From the NCBI GenBank assembly GCA_028718465.1, contig JAQULX010000043.1, positions 1-6,555 on the forward strand: DNA of 6,555 nt, read 5' to 3'. How positions within the stretch are numbered: position 1 is the stretch's first letter; each line of letters starts with the position of its first letter. This document shows positions 1-5,117 of the stretch, piece by piece. Origin of the DNA: Dehalococcoidales bacterium. Its GTDB lineage: Bacteria > Chloroflexota > Dehalococcoidia > Dehalococcoidales > UBA3254. The translations under genes were made by a program, and so were the position numbers. Under the pieces are notes generated by a model. That model ran no database searches. It was not told the DNA's origin and saw only the letters and a list, made by a program, of their open reading frames with translations.

Positions 1-1
1 G

Positions 2-277
2 GGCTTTAATGGGGTTATAACGAGGAAATTTGGGTCTGAAAAATATTATCAAGCCGTTTTTTCTTGCCTGGAAGGGGATCTAACCATAAAAATTAAAGGT
101 CTACCAAATTTGATGGTGGATTTTGGTCATATTTTATCGAAAAGATTCGTAAAAACAGACCAGCTTGAGTTCCCTTATTTTTTTCTTTTTACTACAAAGT
201 CTGCCAGGTCTAAAAGAGACTGGCGGCTGGAATTTTGCGTTAACTCTTTTATCGAATTGCAGGCCTTGTCGCAGTAA
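2..277 (+). CDS. Possible C-terminal end of an unidentified protein (5' partial)
   Basis: One plus-strand frame is open from the left edge to a TAA at 275-277, about 91 codons. The first 58 codons lie outside any other gene in AT-rich DNA, where stops should be frequent, and read like a normal protein (for example LEGDLTIKIKGLPNLMVDFG, then EFPYFFLFTTK). The last 34 codons overlap the 3' end of the convergent polyprenyl synthase gene by 103 nt, which is unusual for two real genes. The run EFPYFFLFTTK resembles the last beta strand of a Rossmann-type SAM methyltransferase, but this is a weak impression and I assign no function. The start lies outside the window. It could be a chance open frame, or a gene whose tail was extended by loss of an earlier stop. 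Confidence 0.45.
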   Translation, partial: GFNGVITRKFGSEKYYQAVFSCLEGDLTIKIKGLPNLMVDFGHILSKRFVKTDQLEFPYFFLFTTKSARSKRDWRLEFCVNSFIELQALSQ

Positions 278-1140
278 CAGCTGGCTATCTTAGAGCAATC
301 ATCCACAATGGACGAACTGCGGACCTGTTCGATAGCGATGGCGATGTTTTCCGTCCTTTCCCGATTTTCAAACAGGCGCTTGACCGGGTTATCAGGAGGA
401 TAGCGCTCATTCAAAAGCATGGCCGGCAGAGTGAGGGTCCCCTGCCTCAGGTCGGACCCCGCCGGTTTGCCCAGCTCGGCTTCGGTCCCTGTGAAATCCA
501 GGATATCGTCTATTATCTGGAAAGCCAGACCCAGGTTATATCCATAGTCTTTCAGAAGCTGGACAGCGCTCTCCGGAGCCTGACTGAGGATACCGCCGGA
601 CTCGGTGGAAAGACAAAACAAAGACGCGGTCTTGCCATAGATTCTCCGGACGTAGTCTTCACGGCTCTGGTTCAGATTAAAGGCATTTTTAGCCTGGTTA
701 AGCTCTCCGCTGGAAATAATCATCAGCGTTTGAGAGAAGATCCTGAATGCCCGGATACAATTCGTGTCGGAGGCTTCAACCCCGGCTTTGGCAAACATAT
801 AGTCACCCAATAATACGGCCGGGTCTACTCCCCATAGTTTGAAGACCGTGGGCCGTCCTCTGCGGGTGTTCGACTTGTCTATGGCATCATCATGTATCAG
901 GGTTGCAGTATGCAATAGTTCGATTGCCGTCGCCATATGCAACAGAGGTTCGAGGCGGTAATTATAAAACATGCCGCAAAGTAAAGTGAGAGCAGGGCGG
1001 ATCCTTTTCCCGCCGGTTGCAAGACTGAGGTCAAGCAGCTGGGACAACCAGTCGAAGTCTACCTGACTGACTGACTTGATACATTCCTCCACCTTCAGCA
1101 GGTCGTCTTTAACGGGAGCGTAAATCTGATTCAGTTCCAA
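175..1140 (-). CDS. trans-Polyprenyl diphosphate synthase (probably long-chain, IspB-like)
   Basis: This 321-residue enzyme of the all-alpha prenyl synthase family joins isopentenyl diphosphate units head-to-tail onto an allylic primer, giving the side chain of a quinone or another polyprenyl lipid. Visible motifs are GGKRIRP (43-49), the first Asp-rich motif DDAID (84-88) followed by the RR pair (93-94), K170-T171, the second Asp-rich motif DDILD (211-215) and GKPAGSDLRQGTLTLP (224-239). The residues four and five places before the first Asp-rich motif are small (A79, T80) where short-chain enzymes carry aromatics. The product is therefore inferred to be long, but its length cannot be read. 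The start is TTG at 1140-1138 (minus strand); no upstream ATG fits, and GAGG lies 7 nt before it. The gene is last in the operon, 12 nt after metG. Length and motifs look intact. The family call is secure, the exact substrate is not. Confidence 0.95.
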   Translation of the reverse strand: MELNQIYAPVKDDLLKVEECIKSVSQVDFDWLSQLLDLSLATGGKRIRPALTLLCGMFYNYRLEPLLHMATAIELLHTATLIHDDAIDKSNTRRGRPTVFKLWGVDPAVLLGDYMFAKAGVEASDTNCIRAFRIFSQTLMIISSGELNQAKNAFNLNQSREDYVRRIYGKTASLFCLSTESGGILSQAPESAVQLLKDYGYNLGLAFQIIDDILDFTGTEAELGKPAGSDLRQGTLTLPAMLLNERYPPDNPVKRLFENRERTENIAIAIEQVRSSSIVDDCSKIASCYCDKACNSIKELTQNSSRQSLLDLADFVVKRKK

Positions 1141-1147
1141 TTATCTG

Positions 1148-1154
1148 CCTCTCT
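1148..1154 (-). promoter_or_regulatory. Ribosome binding site setting the TTG start of the polyprenyl synthase
   Basis: AGAGAGG on the minus strand lies 7 nt before the TTG at 1140-1138 and overlaps the TAG stop of metG (1155-1153). No ATG is near, so this site decides the start. The overlap with the upstream stop suggests that translation is coupled to metG. Confidence 0.75.
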
Positions 1155-2829
1155 ATTCAACCAGCGTATGCTCCAGCCGGTTATTCTCTTCTTCGATCTG
1201 TTTTTCATCCAATTTGGTAAACAGCGGTTCCGGTGAAATCAGTTTTTGTCCGGAAGACGGCAGTGTGAACTGCCAGCCGCAGGCCTGCACCGTTCCGGAA
1301 TACCCCAGATATTCATGGAGCTTTTGAGAACTGAAAGGGAGAAACGGATAAAAAGCGGTCCTGAGGCAAGACAGGACAGATATGGCCATATATAAAGAAG
1401 CGCCCGCGGCGGCCTTGTCCTGCTTAATTGCTTTCCAGGGGGCCTTTTCGTCGAGATAACGGTTGGTTTCTTGCGCGAGGGACATAGCCGCTTTAATCGA
1501 ATCTTTAAACCGACACTGACCGATCAGGTCTCCGACGGTGTTGAGGGTATTCCGGGCTTTATCCAGGAGGGCATTGCTCTGGCTGTCCGGAACGCCCTGT
1601 GCAGGGATCATGCCGTCAAAGTTTTTGTAAGTAAACGTCAATACCCGGTGCGCCAGGTTGCCATATGTGGCCACCAGTTCGTCATTGTTCCGGCGGTAAT
1701 ATTCCCGCCATGAGAAATCGGTATCGGTAGTTTCCGGCATATTGATGGACAGCAAATAGCGCAGCGGGTCAACAGCGTAACGGTCCAGGTAGTCCGGGAC
1801 CCAGACTGCCCAGTTGCGGCTGGTAGAAAATTTTTTTTGCTCGAAAGTCAAAAACTCATTGGCGGGAATATCATAGGGTAAGTTCAAGCCGCCGTAACCC
1901 ATCAGTATAGCCGGCCAGATGATGGTATGAAATACGATATTGTCTTTACCGATGAAATAGTAGGCCCGGCAGTCCTCGTTTTGCCAAAACTGTTTCCATT
2001 TTTCGTCATCATGGATGATCCCGGCCCATTCTTTGGCGGCGGACAAATACCCAATTACCGCATCGAACCATACGTAGATGCGCTTGCCTTCATAACCGGG
2101 CAGGGGAATCGGGACGCCCCACTCCATGTCCCGCGTAATAGCCCTGTCTTTAAGCCCTTCTTCCAGATAATGTCTGGTGAATTGATATACATTAGGCCGC
2201 CAGTAGGTTTGCGGTTTTACCCATTGGATGAGCCTCTCCTGAAAAGCGCTCAGCCTTAAGAAAAAGTGTTCCGAGTATTTGAACTCAGGCTCTGTCCCGC
2301 AAAGCCGGCAGCGGGGTTTAACCAGGTCCACCGGGTTGGTCGGTTTGCCGCAGTTATCGCACTGGTCTCCCCGGGCCCCGGTAAATGCACAAAACGGACA
2401 GGTGCCTTCAATATAGCGGTCGGTCAGAAAGCGCTTATCGTTCGGGCACCATGCTTGCAGTACTTTGTCCTTGTAGATATAGTCATTCCCCAACAATTTC
2501 AGGAAGACATCCTGGGTCACTGCGATATGGTTATCGGTATTGGTATTGGTGTACAGATCAAAGGAAATTCCCAGTTTGTTAAATGTATCCACGAACTGGT
2601 TGTGGTAATGAGTGGCTACCTGTTCCGGGGTTTTTCCTTCCTGCTCGGCTTTGATGGTGATCGGGGTGCCGTGTTCATCGCTGCCCGAAACCATCAGGAC
2701 TTCATTCCCTTTCGCTCGATGGTAACGGGCGAAGATGTCTGCCGGCAAATAAGCCCCGGCCAAATGCCCCAGATGCCGCGGCCCGCTGGCGTAAGGCCAG
2801 GCGACCCCTATGAAAATCTTTTCTCCCAT
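1153..2829 (-). CDS. metG: Methionyl-tRNA synthetase, class I, two-zinc type
   Basis: This cytosolic enzyme charges tRNA-Met with methionine, using ATP. Its 558 residues give a catalytic core and an anticodon-binding helical domain but no C-terminal EMAPII-like tRNA-binding and dimerisation domain, a common short form. The class I signature is HLGH (19-22). The connective peptide carries four knuckle motifs, CPND (128-131), CPFC (144-147), CDNC (157-160) and CRLC (174-177), consistent with two zinc ions. The WFDAVIGY segment (254-261) is present. The KMSKS loop reads KFSTS (333-337), a divergent form. The anticodon-binding residues expected in this family are visible as N391 and R395 in NLAHR and W465 in APWK. 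The ATG start is set by AGGAG 7 nt upstream (2837-2841). The gene lies downstream of the small zinc-binding protein gene and upstream of the polyprenyl synthase, which follows 12 nt after the stop. Confidence 0.97.
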   Translation of the reverse strand: MGEKIFIGVAWPYASGPRHLGHLAGAYLPADIFARYHRAKGNEVLMVSGSDEHGTPITIKAEQEGKTPEQVATHYHNQFVDTFNKLGISFDLYTNTNTDNHIAVTQDVFLKLLGNDYIYKDKVLQAWCPNDKRFLTDRYIEGTCPFCAFTGARGDQCDNCGKPTNPVDLVKPRCRLCGTEPEFKYSEHFFLRLSAFQERLIQWVKPQTYWRPNVYQFTRHYLEEGLKDRAITRDMEWGVPIPLPGYEGKRIYVWFDAVIGYLSAAKEWAGIIHDDEKWKQFWQNEDCRAYYFIGKDNIVFHTIIWPAILMGYGGLNLPYDIPANEFLTFEQKKFSTSRNWAVWVPDYLDRYAVDPLRYLLSINMPETTDTDFSWREYYRRNNDELVATYGNLAHRVLTFTYKNFDGMIPAQGVPDSQSNALLDKARNTLNTVGDLIGQCRFKDSIKAAMSLAQETNRYLDEKAPWKAIKQDKAAAGASLYMAISVLSCLRTAFYPFLPFSSQKLHEYLGYSGTVQACGWQFTLPSSGQKLISPEPLFTKLDEKQIEEENNRLEHTLVE

Positions 2830-2860
2830 GGACTATCTCCTGGATAAAGCTATCTTTTCT

Positions 2861-2881
2861 CCTGTATTATCATAATACAGG
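2861..2881. repeat. 21-bp palindrome between the zinc-protein gene and metG
   Basis: The arms CCTGTATTAT and ATAATACAGG are perfect reverse complements around one central base. The site begins 5 nt after the stop of the small zinc-protein gene and ends 31 nt before the metG ATG. No T-run follows on either strand, so it is not a standard terminator. It could be an operator for a dimeric regulator, or an RNA hairpin (8-bp stem, 5-nt loop) in the transcript that affects processing or metG translation. No particular regulator is recognisable. Confidence 0.6.
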
Positions 2882-2886
2882 CTGGA

Positions 2887-3093
2887 TTAATCATTACTCA
2901 AGTTAAACAATACCTCAGCGTCCTCTTTAGCTGAACCGGGCTTGACCATGCCCTTATTATGGCAGCAATTCATGCAGAGCTTTTGGCCTTTCCCACTTTC
3001 CTCTTCAACAAAAAGGTACCGTTCCGGGTAAAGAATGGTCTGATGGCATTCATCACATTTAATATTTCCCAATGAAATACATCCGCGGCGCAA
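2887..3093 (-). CDS. Small CxxC/CxxC zinc-ribbon-like protein, function unknown
   Basis: This 68-residue cytosolic protein has two CxxC pairs, C13-x2-C16 and C40-x2-C43, separated by 23 residues, with C44, H17 and H45 next to them. The layout is that of a one-zinc ribbon or treble-clef-like fold, and the segment between the pairs (YPERYLFVEEE) could form beta strands. C5 is an extra cysteine in the N-terminal stretch. There is no signal peptide or membrane helix. The start is TTG at 3093-3091, supported by AAGGAG 7 nt upstream, which overlaps the rsmI stop; only 11 nt separate the two genes, so translation is probably coupled. Its place between rsmI and metG suggests a role linked to RNA or translation, but that is inference only and I do not recognise a named family. 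Confidence 0.85.
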   Translation of the reverse strand: MRRGCISLGNIKCDECHQTILYPERYLFVEEESGKGQKLCMNCCHNKGMVKPGSAKEDAEVLFNLSND

Positions 3094-3100
3094 TGGTCTA

Positions 3101-3106
3101 CTCCTT
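3101..3106 (-). promoter_or_regulatory. Ribosome binding site setting the TTG start of the zinc-ribbon protein
   Basis: AAGGAG on the minus strand, 7 nt before the TTG at 3093-3091, shares two bases with the TAA stop of rsmI (3107-3105). It fixes the start at this TTG rather than at an internal TTG at codon 8. Confidence 0.8.
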
Positions 3107-3920
3107 AATCTATTTTAATCCAGGCCTGATAGAGTTCTTTTCTGGAGAGGCCGGACTGTCCGGCCACCTGGAAGACAGCCTGCCTGGCAGTCAGGCCGGA
3201 TTGTTTTAGCTGGCGCAGGCTCTTTACAATATCTGCGTTAATTCCGGGCTTGCCGGTATCGGTTTTCCCTTCTATCACCAGGGTGAATTCGCCTCTGGGA
3301 GCGGTGAAATGGGTGATCGCCTGGCTGAGGGTTCCCCGGAATATTTCTTCATGTAATTTGGTCAGCTCTCGGCATATCGCAGTCTTCCTGTCGCCCAGGA
3401 TATCCAGCATATCTTGCAGGGACTCCGTGATGCGGTGAGGCGACTCGAAAAGCAGCAGGGTTGATTTCTCATTGACTCTGGATTGGAGAAGGCGGCGGCG
3501 CTCAGCAGACCGGTGCGGTAAGAATCCCAGGAAGCAAAAACTGTCTGTTGGCAGTCCCGAGACCACCAATGCCGTGATAAGGACTGATGGACCGGGGATG
3601 GGGATTATGGGAATGCTGCGCCGGTTGGCGGCGAGGATTAATTCGTAGCCGGGATCGGAGATGCCCGGCATTCCGGCGTCTGAAACCAGCGCCACGTCCT
3701 CATTTTCTAATCGACTTAGAATATAATCCAGCTTGGTCAATTTATTGTGCTCATGATAGCTTGTTGTGGGTGTCTTGATATCGTAGGCGGAGAGAAGTCG
3801 GCGAGTTTTCCGGGTATCTTCAGCCGCTATCAGCCTGGCTTCCTTCAGAACACGGATAGCACGCAGGGTAATATCTTCCAGGTTGCCGATTGGGGTAGCC
3901 ACAACATACAATGCAGGCAT
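3105..3920 (-). CDS. rsmI: 16S rRNA (cytidine(1402)-2'-O)-methyltransferase RsmI
   Basis: RsmI uses S-adenosylmethionine to methylate the ribose of C1402 in the decoding centre of 16S rRNA. The 271 residues match the usual family length. Family motifs visible in order are VATPIGNLEDIT (7-18), AEDTR (33-37), SDAGMPGISDPG (80-91), the tetrapyrrole-methylase-fold motif PGPS (109-112), FESPHR (158-163) and RELTKLHEE (184-192). The C-terminal part from about residue 230 looks like the small helical domain common in RsmI. The ATG start follows AGGAAGG at 3927-3933 with a 6-nt gap. It is the first gene of the operon, with a strong promoter directly upstream and the zinc-ribbon gene 11 nt downstream. 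The gene looks intact. Confidence 0.97.
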   Translation of the reverse strand: MPALYVVATPIGNLEDITLRAIRVLKEARLIAAEDTRKTRRLLSAYDIKTPTTSYHEHNKLTKLDYILSRLENEDVALVSDAGMPGISDPGYELILAANRRSIPIIPIPGPSVLITALVVSGLPTDSFCFLGFLPHRSAERRRLLQSRVNEKSTLLLFESPHRITESLQDMLDILGDRKTAICRELTKLHEEIFRGTLSQAITHFTAPRGEFTLVIEGKTDTGKPGINADIVKSLRQLKQSGLTARQAVFQVAGQSGLSRKELYQAWIKID

Positions 3921-3943
3921 TTTTTGCCTTCCTAGCTGCCGAT

Positions 3944-3973
3944 ATTATAACTGAAAATCAATGGTTCGTCCAA
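3944..3973 (-). promoter_or_regulatory. Sigma70-like promoter of the rsmI operon
   Basis: On the minus strand, TTGGAC (3973-3968) and TATAAT (3949-3944, a perfect -10) are 18 nt apart. Transcription would start near 3937, giving a leader of about 17 nt that just contains the ribosome binding site of rsmI. It probably drives rsmI, the zinc-ribbon gene, metG and the polyprenyl synthase as one transcript. Confidence 0.7.
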
Positions 3974-4270
3974 TTATTATTATGATGACAGGGTTATTGA
4001 CTGATGAGATATCATCTCTGGCCGTAAATGCTGAACGGAACCGCAGTGGAGCGAAGCATATCACACTTCCCTGACATGCTGGAGGCCTGCGGATGGGCAG
4101 GCCGAAGCGATTTGTATCTTAACCTGGTGGTGAAATAAGATATGGTCAAGGATGCAGTAGACCCCAGGCGACACCTCACAATAACTATTTTAGGTGAATC
4201 ACGCAGGCGCCCTATTAATATTTTTTTAAAATTAACCTTGAATGACGTATAGTCAAATCATATCCGAACA
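3974..4270. other. Intergenic stretch without a recognisable gene
   Basis: No convincing reading frame or RNA gene is seen here. The stretch contains one GC-rich hairpin (4084-4103) inside a segment of higher GC (about 4020-4105) that stands out from the AT-rich surroundings and carries short GCGAAGC / CGAAGCGA pieces. That segment may be a worn copy of an interspersed intergenic repeat. The part from 4205 to 4270 is AT-rich and leads into the promoter of the small plus-strand ORF. Confidence 0.5.
4084..4103. repeat. GC-rich hairpin in the intergenic stretch
   Basis: GGCCTGC (4084-4090) and GCAGGCC (4097-4103) form a perfect 7-bp stem with a 6-base loop. No T-run follows on either strand, so it is not a typical intrinsic terminator. 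Its role is unknown. Confidence 0.5.
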
Positions 4271-4299
4271 TTTACACAATACGATTATCGGGTTATGAT
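4271..4299 (+). promoter_or_regulatory. Sigma70-like promoter ahead of the small plus-strand ORF
   Basis: TTTACA (4271-4276) and TATGAT (4294-4299) are separated by an optimal 17 nt. Transcription would start near 4306, about 40 nt before the ATG at 4345. The fit to consensus is good, but AT-rich DNA yields such matches by chance. Confidence 0.45.
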
Positions 4300-4344
4300 A
4301 AAGGTAGTGAGGATTAAATAAAACACCTTAAGGCAGGTAGAAAT

Positions 4345-4542
4345 ATGGATCTATTTTTTTATTTTCCTATGAATTTTCTAAATAACAAACAGAATGGGGA
4401 ATATGAATTTAAAGACTACACATCTGATAATTTTTCTCCAATCGACTTCTCAAAAAACGAGCTAAAAACGAATGTTGTATCCAAAGCATTACAGCCTAAC
4501 AAATCTATGAGCAGGCTGGATTCTCTAGAAGCTGATAATTAG
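4345..4542 (+). CDS. Possible small protein of 65 residues, unknown
   Basis: I do not recognise this protein. It begins with a hydrophobic, aromatic stretch (MDLFFYFPMNFL), too short and broken for a clear membrane helix or signal peptide, and continues as a polar, Asn/Ser/Lys-rich chain with no cysteine or histidine and no visible motif. In favour of a real gene are the promoter match at 4271-4299 and a weak ribosome binding site (CAGG ending 7 nt before the ATG). It is the only gene-like frame between the rsmI promoter and the insertion element. Against it are its length, its AT-rich composition and the lack of any known family. A 7-bp inverted repeat (4521-4527 with 4540-4546) spans its TAG stop. 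Confidence 0.35.
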   Translation: MDLFFYFPMNFLNNKQNGEYEFKDYTSDNFSPIDFSKNELKTNVVSKALQPNKSMSRLDSLEADN

Positions 4543-4546
4543 AGAA
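4521..4546 (+). repeat. Inverted repeat spanning the stop of the small ORF
   Basis: TTCTCTA (4521-4527) and TAGAGAA (4540-4546) are perfect reverse complements around a 12-base loop. No T-run follows, so termination by this hairpin alone is unlikely. Confidence 0.35.
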
Positions 4547-4575
4547 GCAGGCAGGACATACGCTCCTTTACTAAC

Positions 4576-4588
4576 TCATGTTACGGCT
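4576..4588 (+). repeat. Left terminal inverted repeat of the miniature IS
   Basis: TCATGTTACGGCT is the exact reverse complement of 4977-4989. It overlaps the stop and the last codons of the truncated transposase reading. Confidence 0.8.
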
Positions 4589-4919
4589 ATAGTACGGTTT
4601 TGCAGGTTGACCCCTTTAATCATTCTCCCGGCAGTATTATCATAGTGCCAGGTGAGGAGTCCATTCTCATCGGTACAGGGTTTTTCTTCGATGGTATCAT
4701 CGATGATTATAATGCCTTCCTCTGTTTCCACCCGCCGGATGGTGGATTTAGTCAGTCGCCGCAGATGCTGGCTGGTGAAATCTTCTTCAGGGAAAAAGCT
4801 GGTGATTTTATCATGGATGATGCTTCCGACTGTGGCCTTTTCTAATCCGGCAGCGGTGGTTTTAACTGTGGAGTCTATGAGGTAATCTGTATATAAATCA
4901 AAATAATGGCAGGTTCATA
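4576..4919 (-). pseudogene. Truncated, frameshifted IS4-like DDE transposase (N-terminal fragment)
   Basis: Read on the minus strand from about 4903, the frame gives FDLYTDYLIDSTVKTTAAG, a helical stretch with SIIHDKITSFF, then IIIIDDTIEEKPCTDENG, LTWHYDNTAGRMIKGVNL and a TGA at 4578-4576. This matches the N-terminal layout of IS4-like transposases as I know them, in which the Asp pair of the DDT segment holds the first catalytic Asp. The other catalytic Asp and Glu are missing because the gene ends about 105 residues in. The last codons (QNRTIAVT) are read from the terminal repeat, so the deletion junction lies at about 4589-4602. The natural start appears to be the ATG at 4919-4917 (MNLPLF), but it is out of frame by one base: removing one base of the T-run before the FDLYTDY segment restores a continuous reading. 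The gene is therefore dead twice over. Confidence 0.85.
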
Positions 4920-4976
4920 TTTCTATTTTAACTGATCGCTTATTTTACTTGAGTTGCCACACTTTTTGTTTAGTCA

Positions 4977-4989
4977 AGCCGTAACATGA
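4977..4989 (-). repeat. Right terminal inverted repeat of the miniature IS
   Basis: AGCCGTAACATGA on the plus strand is the perfect 13-bp partner of 4576-4588. It lies upstream of the transposase remnant, where the 5' end of the parent IS is expected. Confidence 0.8.
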
Positions 4990-5102
4990 ATTATTAATAA
5001 GTAGTGGGAAGAAATATGCTGAATGTTGGCTCGCAATGCATTCAAATTCCTCTCGTTTTTAAGAGGTGGGTCCTTATTTGAAGACGATGTCTTATTATCA
5101 AA

Positions 5103-5117
5103 CCTGTAACCTACAGG
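5103..5117. repeat. 15-bp dyad over the stop codon of the surface-protein gene
   Basis: CCTGTA (5103-5108) and TACAGG (5112-5117) are perfect reverse complements around 3 bases that include part of the TAG stop. On the minus strand it is followed by TTTGATAAT, a poor T-run, so it is at best a weak terminator. Two further small hairpins lie downstream (5081-5093 and 5049-5066), neither with a T-run. No strong terminator is visible for this gene. Confidence 0.4.

Larger units (their letters stand above)
4576..4989 (-). mobile_element. Miniature, internally deleted IS element (IS4-like) with both ends kept
   Basis: The element is 414 bp, bounded by inverted repeats of 13 perfect bp (16 of 19 when extended), and contains only the N-terminal part of a DDE transposase on the minus strand. 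The transposase reading stops within the left terminal repeat, so the 3' two-thirds or more of the parent IS has been removed while both ends survive. The flanks TTACTAAC (4568-4575) and TTATTAAT (4991-4998) agree at 6 of 8 positions and might be a decayed target duplication, but both are AT-rich and the right copy sits one base off the repeat end, so this is weak. Without its own transposase it could only move with help from a full-length relative. The exact IS subgroup is uncertain. Confidence 0.8.

Noticed and set aside
2266..2847. Plus-strand open frame of 193 codons opposite the 5' part of metG
   Set aside because: It is fully antisense to a clear methionyl-tRNA synthetase, and its peptide shows no family feature; it is a shadow of metG codon structure.
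4170..4230. CACCT / AGGTG pairing followed by a T-run near 4220 as an intrinsic terminator
   Set aside because: The stem is 5 bp with a 15-base loop, and the T-run is not adjacent to it.
4600..4885. Plus-strand open frames of 77-81 codons inside the insertion element
   Set aside because: The minus strand here encodes recognisable transposase sequence, so these plus-strand frames are its shadows.
5049..5066. Hairpin CCTCT / AGAGG with a T-rich loop as a terminator for the surface-protein gene
   Set aside because: The T-run is inside the loop and no T-run follows the stem on either strand; a 5-bp stem is too weak.
3950..5110. tRNA or other structured RNA gene in the intergenic stretch
   Set aside because: No cloverleaf, no TTCGA-type T-arm with a matching acceptor, and no known riboswitch core could be found by eye.
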